Notes: generated from the sequence alone by a model not told the origin. A DNA stretch of 47,006 bases from Paracoccaceae bacterium (GCA_902606585.1 CACLGX010000012.1:1-47006); one strand, 5' to 3'; counted from the first letter of the stretch, positions 36,623 to 43,312 are shown. A program made the numbers and translations.

Positions 36623-37182
36623 AAGTTGGCCTCCTTAACTATCCGATAATAACTGGTCTTGCTTATATTCAACTCACGCATGATATGGGCAGGTTTAAAA
36701 CCTTCTTTTATTGCCATCATAACCATATCTGTTTTGTTTCTAGCGGTGGGTTTACGGCCTTTATATTTACCCTCTGCCTTTGCTTTGGCTATACCTTCAC
36801 GTTGACGCTCTAACATCATCTCACGCTCAAATTGTGAGACAGATGACATGACATTTAATATTAGTTTTCCTGTGGCATTGGACGTATCAATACTTGTGCC
36901 ACCCATATCTAATATGACTAGCGAGGCATCCGCTTGATTAACAGTGTCTATGATCTCGCCTAGATGCCTGACGCTCCTAGCCAAGCGATCAAGTTTTGTG
37001 ACCACTATTTTGTCACCGCTACGAAGAGAACCTAAAGCTACGTTGAGTTGTTCACGCTCACCAACGCTTGATACTTGCTCTTTGAATATCTTCTCACAGC
37101 CATATTCTTTTAATTGTTTTACTTGTGCATCCAACCCTGCGACTTGCTCTATGGTGGATGTCCTAGCTACACCTATTAACAT
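36619..37182 (-). CDS. Serine recombinase (resolvase/invertase family)
   Basis: The 187-residue protein has the N-terminal catalytic domain with Ser9 in GVARTST, the conserved GDKIVVTKLDRLARS block near 56-70, and the helix-E region FEREMMLERQREGIAKAKAEGKYKGRKP. A C-terminal helix-turn-helix (PAHIMRELNISKTSYYRIVK) completes it. This is the DNA invertase/resolvase plan. It could resolve multimers, invert a promoter or move the element. An inverted-repeat region lies directly upstream (37,217-37,302) and could be its target or operator. It is divergent from the zinc-ribbon-like gene at 37,309. Confidence 0.9.
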   Translation of the reverse strand: MLIGVARTSTIEQVAGLDAQVKQLKEYGCEKIFKEQVSSVGEREQLNVALGSLRSGDKIVVTKLDRLARSVRHLGEIIDTVNQADASLVILDMGGTSIDTSNATGKLILNVMSSVSQFEREMMLERQREGIAKAKAEGKYKGRKPTARNKTDMVMMAIKEGFKPAHIMRELNISKTSYYRIVKEANL

Positions 37183-37216
37183 ATCTATATTCCCATTAGC
37201 ATCTAAGACTAAATGG

Positions 37217-37302
37217 AACTATAGTACCAAAAATAGAAAATACAATCCTATTGGTACTATATAGTATAGTTCTCTTAGACCTTGGTCTATTGGCACTATA
37301 TA
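37217..37302. promoter_or_regulatory. Inverted and direct repeats between divergent genes, candidate res/operator
   Basis: AACTATAGTACCAA at 37,217-37,230 is inverted as TTGGTACTATATAGTATAGTT at 37,251-37,271. A third copy, TTGGCACTATATA, lies at 37,290-37,302. The region separates the recombinase start from the divergent gene at 37,309. Multiple inverted subsites beside a resolvase gene resemble a res site, or a self-regulated promoter. Confidence 0.55.
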
Positions 37303-37308
37303 CAACGT

Positions 37309-37488
37309 ATGAGAGTTCGCACCAAAGATTGCTATAAATGCTCTGCACCGAAAGAGGTTCTTTATCGTTGCAGATATAAAGATTTGCAGGAATGGGTGTT
37401 CCTGTGTGGAGAATGCTTGCAAAAGGTAAAGGCAGAATTTGAAAGCACGTACCAATACGGTGGAACGTGGAAAGCTAAGAAGAAGTAA
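37309..37488 (+). CDS. Zinc-ribbon-like small protein, hypothetical
   Basis: The 59-residue protein has two CxxC knuckles, DCYKCSAPK near residues 7-10 and LCGECLQK near 33-36, joined by a strand-rich linker. This is the pattern of a single zinc ribbon. The ATG at 37,309 is preferred over the upstream in-frame TTG at 37,282, which lies within the repeat region. It is divergent from the serine recombinase. A nucleic-acid- or protein-binding role is likely but not shown. Confidence 0.55.
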   Translation: MRVRTKDCYKCSAPKEVLYRCRYKDLQEWVFLCGECLQKVKAEFESTYQYGGTWKAKKK

Positions 37489-37490
37489 AG

Positions 37491-37733
37491 TTATTCTCTT
37501 TCTTTTGTATTGCTCCCTCTCATAGCAAACTCTGAGCCTCCGACATAAACAAGTCGCATCTCAATACCACCCTTCCGTTTACACGCTGTGCATTTAGCAT
37601 TCTTGCGTACTTGATCTAGGGTAATGTTTTCACCATATGCCTCGACTAGTTCTATCACAGCTACCATGCGTGAATGATTGCACCGACATCGCAGATACAA
37701 GTGGTGAGGAAGCACATTTTTAAGTTGAATCAT
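37491..37733 (-). CDS. Small zinc-finger-like protein, hypothetical
   Basis: The 80-residue protein has CRCNH near residues 16-20 and CTACKRKGG near 47-55, so four Cys/His ligands can be paired as one zinc site. The rest is helical (MVAVIELVEAYGENITLDQV). Proteins with CxCxH and CxxCxxKG spacing are common hypotheticals in alphaproteobacterial islands, to my knowledge without a function. It is convergent with the zinc-ribbon gene, with two bases between the stops. Confidence 0.55.
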   Translation of the reverse strand: MIQLKNVLPHHLYLRCRCNHSRMVAVIELVEAYGENITLDQVRKNAKCTACKRKGGIEMRLVYVGGSEFAMRGSNTKERE

Positions 37734-37882
37734 ACTAATGACAATGAGAACAAAACAGGAACAGAGTCAATTAGTTTTAGATGGGGTGCGAGCGCCACTG
37801 GGGGTGGCATAGATATGGTATATGTACAAAAACACAGAAGTGGTTTCTAATAGAGATAGCTAAAAATGAAGGAAACTAAACA

Positions 37883-38329
37883 ATGAAGACAAAAATACCG
37901 CCTCCTATTCTAGCGCTCGTAATGATCGGTTTAATTTATCTCTCTTCTTTATTTATTGAACCAACCACATTTAATTATCAAGGCTCATTGAGTATCTTGG
38001 TTCTTATTTTGGGTTTCGCATGTTTGTTACCTTCTTTTAAATTGTTTGCGAAATTCAAAACAACTATCACCCCTTTAACGCCTTCCAATACTACTGCGCT
38101 AGTAACTGAAGGTATGTATCGGTATTCAAGAAACCCAATGTACCTAGGGTTGCTATTAATAACTATCGCTTCAACAATTTGGTTTGGAACTTGGTTAGGT
38201 ATAATCATTAATATTGTATTTATTTTTCTTATTAATTTTTTACAAATCATTCCTGAAGAGGAAGCACTTCTGGAAATTTTTGGTGAGGAATATGAAGAGT
38301 ACAAAAAGAATGTGAGAAGGTGGATTTGA
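37883..38329 (+). CDS. ICMT/phospholipid methyltransferase-like membrane protein
   Basis: The 148-residue protein has about four membrane helices and the family block GMYRYSRNPMYLGLLLI near 75-91, with Glu and His-like positions toward the C-terminus (PEEEALLEIFGEEYEEYKK). This matches the isoprenylcysteine carboxyl methyltransferase/PEMT family, which transfers methyl groups from SAM to lipids or prenyl thiols. The natural substrate of bacterial members is mostly unknown. The ATG follows AAGGAAA. It stands alone between the zinc-finger gene and a terminator-like hairpin. Confidence 0.8.
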   Translation: MKTKIPPPILALVMIGLIYLSSLFIEPTTFNYQGSLSILVLILGFACLLPSFKLFAKFKTTITPLTPSNTTALVTEGMYRYSRNPMYLGLLLITIASTIWFGTWLGIIINIVFIFLINFLQIIPEEEALLEIFGEEYEEYKKNVRRWI

Positions 38330-38449
38330 TAGGAAGAAATGGGCTACTAGAACAGTTAAGTGATCCAAATAGATATTTATAAAGTATTACCTTTCGACAA
38401 ATATCTTACCTCCCCGTTCGATATGTCATACTGAGCCTCGTGTCATTCC

Positions 38450-38474
38450 CCCCGACATGGGGCTTTTTCTTTGG
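38450..38474 (+). terminator. Hairpin with T-run, probable terminator
   Basis: CCCC-CGACAT-GGGG followed by CTTTTTCTTT forms a short GC stem with a T-rich tail. It lies about 120 bases after the methyltransferase-like gene. The second half belongs to a 35-bp sequence repeated at 40,710. Confidence 0.5.
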
Positions 38475-38494
38475 CGTGTTCACAGGCTCATAAA
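38460..38494. repeat. 35-bp repeat, copy 1 (copy 2 at 40,710-40,744)
   Basis: GGGCTTTTTCTTTGGCGTGT and the following 15 bases match 40,710-40,744 with two mismatches. Each copy begins at the right arm of a terminator-like hairpin and continues past the T-run, so more than a generic terminator is conserved. Confidence 0.8.
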
Positions 38495-38545
38495 AGCCTA
38501 ACAGATTTTATTTGACGGACGTTTAATCATATGGGAGGTTTAGAC

Positions 38546-38698
38546 ATGATGTCAGATTTTCAAGATACTAATTGTGAATGCTGTAGTAGTGACTGTAATT
38601 GTAGTAGTTGTAATTGCGGTGATCTAGATGATTGTGTGACTTGTGAATGCTGTGAAACAGATTGCACCACAGAATCTGATCGCTGTATCTGCGATTAA
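38546..38698 (+). CDS. 50-residue acidic Cys-rich peptide, metallothionein-like
   Basis: The frame starts at ATG 38,546, seven bases after GGGAGG, and ends at TAA 38,698. Fourteen of 50 residues are Cys (10, 12, 13, 17, 19, 22, 24, 30, 33, 35, 36, 40, 47, 49), arranged as CxCC, CxC and CxxC. The blocks NCECCSSDCNC and TCECCETDCTT look like an internal duplication. Apart from Cys it is rich in Asp and Glu, with one Phe and no Trp or Tyr. There is no signal peptide. Known bacterial metallothioneins (SmtA/BmtA) have His and Lys and fewer CxCC motifs, so this would be a different type. Metal binding is inference. Confidence 0.7.
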   Translation: MMSDFQDTNCECCSSDCNCSSCNCGDLDDCVTCECCETDCTTESDRCICD

Positions 38699-38715
38699 AA
38701 ACTATCTCAGGTATA

Positions 38716-38842
38716 TGGAGTCAGCCCTAGCCATTAACTCTACTGTGTGAGGCTGCTCAGTGGGTGTATGAGCCTGGAAGGAACCTCTGTAAGGTGCATG
38801 CTTCATCCACTCGCACTTGGTAGACTCAGCATTTACTCCATG
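38716..38842 (+). ncRNA. Candidate structured RNA with complementary hairpin loops
   Basis: Outer arms ATGGAGT (38,716-38,722) and ACTCCAT (38,836-38,842) can close the element. Inside, hairpin GCTCA/TGAGC (38,756-38,774) shows AGTGGGTG across its loop. Hairpin GGTGC/GCACT (38,794-38,818) shows CATCCACT in its loop. The two loop sequences can pair over eight bases with one G-U, like a kissing interaction. It starts 18 bases after the Cys-rich gene and ends 60 bases before the 38,903 gene. No known riboswitch was recognised. The strand is uncertain. Confidence 0.35.
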
Positions 38843-38902
38843 TATTAAAAATAAGTATAGATAGAATATTATTCATAATTTTTAAATCAAAGGGATCAAA
38901 AA

Positions 38903-39199
38903 ATGGCAAAATATATAGTTTACACAACGTGGTATCATGAAAAGGGATTGAGGCCTGCGGAAGAATTTCAAGAAGGTATGCGCAAAAATGTTAAGCCACA
39001 TTCCCCTGCAGTAGATTGTATATGGTGGAAGAAAGATGATAACCATCATCAATCTATAATGATTTATTCTTCTGAGGAATCAGCAAACCAACATAGAGCG
39101 CAACTAGAAGAATTTCGTAAAGACAGTTCAAGCGAATTGTCAATAAAGATGGTTGAAGAAACTATGGGCCCTCTTCTTGCTCAACTGTCAGAATTATAA
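38903..39199 (+). CDS. Small alpha/beta-barrel-like protein, hypothetical
   Basis: The 98-residue protein starts with a strand (KYIVYTTWYHEKGL), followed by helix, strand (AVDCIWWKKDDNHHQSIMIY) and helix (EESANQHRAQLEEFRK) segments. This matches the ABM/dimeric barrel pattern of its island neighbours. AAAGGGA precedes the ATG. A run of two His and two Trp in the middle is unusual, but no function can be assigned. It lies downstream of the structured element. Confidence 0.6.
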   Translation: MAKYIVYTTWYHEKGLRPAEEFQEGMRKNVKPHSPAVDCIWWKKDDNHHQSIMIYSSEESANQHRAQLEEFRKDSSSELSIKMVEETMGPLLAQLSEL

Positions 39200-39402
39200 C
39201 AAAAATAAAAAATTTCATCTTTGTGAAAGCTGCTTGTTTAATAGAGCTGTGAAAAGATTAGCGTATTCCTAACAGCAACGTAGGTTCAGGTTGGAATAGC
39301 CATATATTTATAGCCTTTTCTCTATACAGGCTTGAAAAGCTGATGAAAAAGGATGAACGAAGAAAATGAGGAGTAGAGGTTTACTGGTGAGATCTGCCTA
39401 TA

Positions 39403-39639
39403 ATGTTTACTAAATCGAATTTAATAAGAAATGGAGTGCCGTCATTAGTTGCTTTTGTTATTCTTTATTTCTTAGGTGATAGGTATGTGCTTCCCGCTGT
39501 ATTCAGTGCTACAGATAGCGGTAATATGAATTTAGTGATATGGCTTGCTGTTGATGCAGTGATGTTAATATCAACATTCTATGGAACTAGATGGGCTTTA
39601 TTCAAGTTTGGCCTTATCGATAATTGGCTAAGTAAATAG
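39403..39639 (+). CDS. Two-helix membrane protein, hypothetical
   Basis: The 78-residue protein has two membrane helices (VPSLVAFVILYFLGDRYV and VIWLAVDAVMLISTFYG) joined by a polar loop. It ends 13 bases before the NTF2-like gene at 39,653, so the pair may be cotranscribed. The 203 bases upstream (39,200-39,402) are AT-rich without a visible gene. Confidence 0.55.
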   Translation: MFTKSNLIRNGVPSLVAFVILYFLGDRYVLPAVFSATDSGNMNLVIWLAVDAVMLISTFYGTRWALFKFGLIDNWLSK

Positions 39640-39652
39640 AGGTTCATTGGTG

Positions 39653-39985
39653 ATGGTTTTAGAGAAATTTATCGAAGGCATAACCAACCAGGATTTGGCT
39701 CTTTTAGAAAGTCTTTTGCATGAAGATATGCTCTTCGTGCAAGAAACAACTTTAGAGACAAAAGAAGAGTGGATGAGAGATACCAAAGAACAATTTAAAA
39801 ATGGTATGCTTGATGCAACTAAAATGGGAGTCACAGCAAAATTTGAAACAAAAGATATGGGAGCACTTGAGGTGACCATGAAGAAAGATGGCCATTTGAT
39901 AACATTTTCAAACGTCTTTTTATATAAAGATAATAAAATTTACAGACATTTGATAAATGTGGTTACAGATAATTTAACTGAGTGA
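39653..39985 (+). CDS. NTF2-like (SnoaL/DUF4440-type) small protein
   Basis: The 110-residue protein has LESLLHEDMLFVQETTLETK, parallel to LHHEDFMFIRETELL in the gene at 19,836, and the strand-rich C-terminal half of the NTF2 fold. ATG 39,653 is listed; GTG 39,650 and TTG 39,647 are in frame and closer to the AGAGG site, so the true start may be up to six bases earlier. A small-ligand-binding role is likely; no catalytic residues are assigned. Confidence 0.7.
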   Translation: MVLEKFIEGITNQDLALLESLLHEDMLFVQETTLETKEEWMRDTKEQFKNGMLDATKMGVTAKFETKDMGALEVTMKKDGHLITFSNVFLYKDNKIYRHLINVVTDNLTE

Positions 39986-39989
39986 ATAA

Positions 39990-40055
39990 ATGAAACACAT
40001 CCTACTCACCATATTACTTATCTTAAGTGCTACGGCTGTAAGTGCTGATGAATAA
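39990..40055 (+). pseudogene. Signal-peptide-only frame, probably a truncated secreted gene
   Basis: A 21-codon ATG frame encodes a complete signal peptide (MKHILLTILLILS, then ATAVSA) and ends right after the predicted cleavage site with DE and a stop. A fragment of the same coding sequence (TAVSAD) occurs at about 41,730. A full gene that lost its mature part is the simplest reading; a free signal-like membrane peptide is the alternative. Confidence 0.45.
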
Positions 40056-40095
40056 TTTTTGTGAAAAGACCACTGACGCTCAAATACAAAAAATT

Positions 40096-40114
40096 CCTTA
40101 CGCTTAACGTAAGG
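40096..40114 (-). terminator. Perfect 7-bp hairpin, terminator-like on the minus strand
   Basis: CCTTACG-CTTAA-CGTAAGG is flanked on the low-coordinate side by an A-run, which becomes a T-run on the minus strand. No minus-strand gene ends near it, so it may be a relic of the recombination here, or it may act weakly in both directions. Confidence 0.4.
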
Positions 40115-40181
40115 TACTAACTAGTAGTTTATTTTTAATCATATTACCTAGTCTCATAATTTAACTCTGAAAGGAAAGATT

Positions 40182-40649
40182 ATGAGAAAATTATTGATAG
40201 CTTTTGTTGCTATAATAATGCCATCCCTGGCACTTTCTGGTGGCCACTCTGGCCTGGGTGGAACTGGTACAGGCGTAGTGGTTGATATGAAAACAATGGA
40301 GGGCAAATCAGGAGTTCTAGTACACCAGACTACTAGCGATGTTTGGGTTTATGACAATCCACCAGAAGGTTTTCCAAAAGCTACAAGCGCAACATGCAGT
40401 CAATTTATTACTTTTGCGATGGGACAACAGCAGCAACCTGTGGGAGGCGCTTTAGCATGCCAAGTAGTAGACCCAGATGGCGATGTGTCAATACACATGG
40501 GGGCTTTTCAGGGTGACGGAACAGTATTGATAACTCAAGTTTCAGGTACTGGTAAATGGGCCGCTTTAGTTGGCTCTCAGGTAATAGGTAAAACAGACAT
40601 TCAAATTGACGCAAAAACATCTACATACTCATGGACGGCAGTAAACTAA
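40182..40649 (+). CDS. Secreted beta-rich protein, hypothetical
   Basis: The 155-residue protein has a signal peptide (about 1-19, ending PSLALS) followed by a Gly/His start GGHSGLGGTGTGVVVDMKT. The rest is strand-rich with two Cys (TCSQFITFAMG and ALACQVVDP) that could form a disulfide. The tail TSTYSWTAVN may be a final strand. The ribosome site AAAGGAAAG is good. A hairpin terminator follows at 40,661. No family is recognised. Confidence 0.65.
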   Translation: MRKLLIAFVAIIMPSLALSGGHSGLGGTGTGVVVDMKTMEGKSGVLVHQTTSDVWVYDNPPEGFPKATSATCSQFITFAMGQQQQPVGGALACQVVDPDGDVSIHMGAFQGDGTVLITQVSGTGKWAALVGSQVIGKTDIQIDAKTSTYSWTAVN

Positions 40650-40660
40650 AAAAGCACAGA

Positions 40661-40720
40661 AGCCCTTTACTCACCGAAGCCTTCTTTCAATGAATGGCTG
40701 CAGTGGAAAGGGCTTTTTCT
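40661..40720 (+). terminator. Terminator-like hairpin after the secreted-protein gene
   Basis: AGCCCTTT (40,661-40,668) pairs with AAAGGGCT (40,706-40,713), enclosing a smaller AGCC/GGCT hairpin and followed by TTTTTCTTT. It begins 12 bases after the stop codon. The tail is copy 2 of the 35-bp repeat. Confidence 0.6.
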
Positions 40721-40744
40721 TTGGCGTGTCCACAGGCTCGTAAA
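40710..40744. repeat. 35-bp repeat, copy 2
   Basis: This copy matches 38,460-38,494 with two mismatches. Downstream, 40,745-40,875 has no gene. It contains a GGCAGC/GCTGCC hairpin (40,811-40,831) inside an ACATGG/CCATGT pair (40,792-40,797 and 40,851-40,856). That layout loosely recalls the element following copy 1. Confidence 0.8.
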
Positions 40745-40875
40745 TACTCTCAGGCTATCATGAGTCATATGAACTGCTAACCGCACTGTGGACATGGTTA
40801 TATTGAGTCTGGCAGCGTGTTAAATGCTGCCTTCCCATCATTTATTTTGTCCATGTATGCTTAAAGATTAATCTG

Positions 40876-41571
40876 TTACAGATCTTTATAATCGTCTGGG
40901 TAATATTTTCCTATGTACCATCGCCCACACCCTAGTATCACCCACGAACATACCATAATAAAAAATATGTATTTGTTTACCAGCATGGCTGCTCCCATCG
41001 ATTTTTTTGCGAAATATACCATTACACCGAAAGCCAAGACGTTTCCAAATACTATGAGAAAAGTGCCTGACCACGTGATCATAAATTTCCAAATGAACTG
41101 ATCCATTGAGGGACCAAAAGGCATTTGGCCCGTTTTTGTTTGCAAGTGTTTATTAGGAAATAAAAACGCAACAAACGCAGTGGCCAAAAGCGCAAAGGTC
41201 AAAATCGTGGCACTTGTTTTTTCGGAGTAATAATAAAAAATTAGTGACAAGGGAGCAGCAATAATCCAAATGAAGAGTATACCTCTCGTCCTTTTTAAAA
41301 ACTGTTTATAATTTTCCTCGTCTTTTATATCCATTGAGGGAGCAAACGGCTTTGTAACTATATCTGTCTTCTTGTGTTGCTTGGAAAAAATATTTTTACT
41401 GGGAAACAAAATCGCAACAAATACCGAAGCAACAGTTGCAAAAGCTAAAATCGTGATACTCGTTCTTTCAAAAGTAGAATACAACATCAGTGATAAAGGA
41501 AGAGCAATAACCCAAATTAAAATCAGACCTCTTGTCTTTTTTATAAAGTTTTTGTTTTTATCATCTTTCAT
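40876..41571 (-). CDS. Membrane protein with an internal tandem domain duplication
   Basis: The 231-residue protein contains two copies of a two-helix unit: residues 9-81 (FIKKTRGLILIWVIALPLSL to PFAPSMD) and 91-157 (FLKRTRGILFIWIIAAPLSL to PFGPSMD). A non-repeated C-terminal pair of helices follows (about 160-220). Each unit has a K-[KR]-TRG motif, two membrane helices, an [IF]LFP loop and PF[AG]PSMD. Six helices are expected in total. The start is ATG at 41,571. No family is recognised. It is the only minus-strand gene between 38 and 44 kb. Confidence 0.65.
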   Translation of the reverse strand: MKDDKNKNFIKKTRGLILIWVIALPLSLMLYSTFERTSITILAFATVASVFVAILFPSKNIFSKQHKKTDIVTKPFAPSMDIKDEENYKQFLKRTRGILFIWIIAAPLSLIFYYYSEKTSATILTFALLATAFVAFLFPNKHLQTKTGQMPFGPSMDQFIWKFMITWSGTFLIVFGNVLAFGVMVYFAKKSMGAAMLVNKYIFFIMVCSWVILGCGRWYIGKYYPDDYKDL

Positions 41572-41690
41572 AGTATAATCATATTCAAAATATAGTAGCT
41601 CTCAAGCCTTTAAAGATGCTTCTACTAAGGTCTGATTTACAAGCGATGCACCAAGGACCTCTGTCTTGGTAAAGCGCATGTTGCTCCAGA

Positions 41691-41730
41691 TACACCAGAC
41701 GAGCCTATAGTATGATCCAAATAGAAGTTA
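41691..41730. repeat. 40-bp repeat, copy 2, joined to a signal-peptide gene fragment
   Basis: This copy matches 19,494-19,533 with two mismatches. Directly after it, TACGGCTGTTAGTGCTGAT matches the signal-peptide frame at about 40,031-40,049 with one mismatch. The short frame from ATG 41,713 (MIQIEV then TAVSADTSETIKC) is therefore a mosaic of two sources. It ends overlapping the start of the gene at 41,765. Confidence 0.75.
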
Positions 41731-41764
41731 CGGCTGTTAGTGCTGATACTTCAGAAACAATAAA

Positions 41765-41995
41765 ATGCTAAAGTACCTTACATACTTCTCTTTATTAGTT
41801 ACAATTATTAGCGGTGCTGTTTGTTACTTCAGCACAAATGAAGAAAGCTTCTTCTATTACTTGATTACCTCTATTGTTTCTGGAGCTATATTCTGCGTGT
41901 TAATAGCAATTAAAATGATAACTGCGGATACAGGTAAGATTGACCATAAGAAGCACATTGGTACCTTCTTTGATGGTGGCGGTGGTGGATCATGA
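41765..41995 (+). CDS. Two-helix membrane protein with Gly-rich tail, hypothetical
   Basis: The 76-residue protein has two membrane helices (TYFSLLVTIISGAVCYF and YYLITSIVSGAIFCVLIAIKM) and a cytoplasmic-type tail HKKHIGTFFDGGGGGS. Its start overlaps the end of the mosaic frame before it, and its stop overlaps the ATG of the next small membrane gene by four bases. The tight packing suggests a real, coupled pair. Confidence 0.6.
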   Translation: MLKYLTYFSLLVTIISGAVCYFSTNEESFFYYLITSIVSGAIFCVLIAIKMITADTGKIDHKKHIGTFFDGGGGGS

Positions 41996-42171
41996 TTACA
42001 GAAAACATAGCTGGAATTATATTAATCATATTGCTTGTTGGTCTGTTGTACATTTACAAAACTAGAGGTTTTACCAAGCATGGTAAGTTTGCAAAACCAT
42101 CTAATACATACTTCTGGTTTCAGATTGGCCTACTAGTCTTCCTATTTCTTTGGCAACCTTGGAAGGAGTAA
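41992..42171 (+). CDS. 59-residue two-helix membrane protein, hypothetical
   Basis: The ATG at 41,992 overlaps the previous stop (ATGA). The protein has helices AGIILIILLVGLLYIY and FQIGLLVFLFLWQPW with a basic loop KTRGFTKHGKF between them. The basic loop suggests both ends face the periplasm. It forms a translationally coupled pair with the 41,765 gene. Confidence 0.6.
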   Translation: MITENIAGIILIILLVGLLYIYKTRGFTKHGKFAKPSNTYFWFQIGLLVFLFLWQPWKE

Positions 42172-42554
42172 GAAACTACCCTATGACACAACGTCAATTA
42201 TACTTTTAATCGTTATTATTCGGAATTTAGATTTAGTTTGGTAAGCTTTATTAAAGTGTTAGATGATTGCAAACCAGGTCGTGAAAAAACCCTATCCTAT
42301 GGTAGTTCGGTTTGGGATAGCAGCAATTGTTAATTCCTTTGCTAATCTTTCTTTCGGGAGAAAAATATTGTTGGTAAGGTCTCTAAAACATTGGAACATT
42401 CGTTTATATTAAATTCGCAAAAAATTTAAATTAAACCACGCCCTAATCACAATTTTTTTTTAGTAATATTTTAATTGTTAATCTTATTATTGACTTACGG
42501 CTTTCTTATGTTTTCATCAAAAGTATTTAAACTAAGTTTATGAAAGGGATTGAA
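42172..42554. other. 383-bp AT-rich stretch with one weak small frame
   Basis: The only candidate is a plus-strand frame 42,263-42,412 (49 codons, ATG) encoding MIANQVVKKPYPMVVRFGIA followed by a short hydrophobic/basic tail. It has no ribosome site and is probably a remnant or chance. AAAGGGA at 42,543 serves the DUF1330-like gene. No other structure was seen. Confidence 0.4.
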
Positions 42555-42881
42555 ATGACTGTTTATTTAATTGCGGAAATAAAAGTTACAGATGATAAGT
42601 GGGTTCCAGATTATGCCGCACATGTTCATCCGCTTGTGGAAAAGCATGGCGGGAAGTACTTATCTCGAAGCGCTAACATCAAGGTTTTGGAAGGCGAGGA
42701 CAGGGGCAATACTTTTATCGCAATCTTACAGTTTCCAGACGCAACTTCTGCGGAGGCATTCGTAACCGACCCAGAGTATGTTCCACATGGCAAAGCGAGA
42801 AAAGAGGGTGCAATAAACAGTTTCCAGTTAATAGATGATACTGATGCAGCTGGCACGATACCGTACTTAACGGCTGGCTAA
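42555..42881 (+). CDS. DUF1330-like dimeric alpha/beta-barrel protein
   Basis: The 108-residue protein matches the DUF1330 layout: MTVYLIAEIKVTD strand, helix DYAAHVHPLVEKHGGKYLSR, strand NTFIAILQFPDATSAEAFV, then the DPEYVPHGKARKEG helix region. ATG 42,555 is chosen over 42,540 because AAAGGGA sits between them at the right distance. The function of the family is unknown. It heads a plus-strand cluster of three related small proteins. Confidence 0.75.
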   Translation: MTVYLIAEIKVTDDKWVPDYAAHVHPLVEKHGGKYLSRSANIKVLEGEDRGNTFIAILQFPDATSAEAFVTDPEYVPHGKARKEGAINSFQLIDDTDAAGTIPYLTAG

Positions 42882-42991
42882 CTTATAGCTTTGATTTCGT
42901 AAACTCAATAAAACGAAACACGTTCTTCTCAATATATAACACATCTGCGGCGCTGATGCTGTGAGCGCTAAAACTCATAAGGAAACTATTT

Positions 42992-43312
42992 ATGTCTATA
43001 GCCAGAATAACAATGATGGAATTTTTGTCAGAAAAGGAAATGGCCGAATCTGAAAATTTCTATCAAACGATACAAAAAGAATGGTTTGGTAATGCGCAGA
43101 CAGTTATTAATGTACGAACAGGCCCCACCTCGATTTTGTCATTTGCTGTATACTCCAGTTACGAAGATGCAGAGACTAACCTTACTAAAAGAAAAGAATT
43201 TCAGAAGATATTAAAAGATAAATTTACTGTCGTTGATAGTTTTTATTATGAGGGTGATATTACTTATTTTGAAAATTCTAAAGCGAATGAAATAAAAGTT
43301 GAGTGGAAGTAA
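42992..43312 (+). CDS. Small alpha/beta protein, paralogue of the gene at 35,820
   Basis: The 106-residue protein shares MSI(A/G)RITM(M/I)EF, NAQ(T/V)VIN, TGP and FYYEGD(I/L)(T/N)YF with the protein at 35,820-36,185. AAGGAAA precedes the ATG. Its stop directly abuts the ATG of the broken barrel gene at 43,313, repeating the order seen in the minus-strand cluster. The function is unknown. Confidence 0.7.
   Translation: MSIARITMMEFLSEKEMAESENFYQTIQKEWFGNAQTVINVRTGPTSILSFAVYSSYEDAETNLTKRKEFQKILKDKFTVVDSFYYEGDITYFENSKANEIKVEWK

Noticed and set aside
37738-37812. 24-codon frame between the zinc-finger and methyltransferase genes
   Set aside because: There is no clear ribosome site and the composition is like spacer. 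It contains only a CCAC/GTGG hairpin.
42183-42209. Eight-codon frame MTQRQLYF
   Set aside because: It is too short, has no ribosome site and no second copy.
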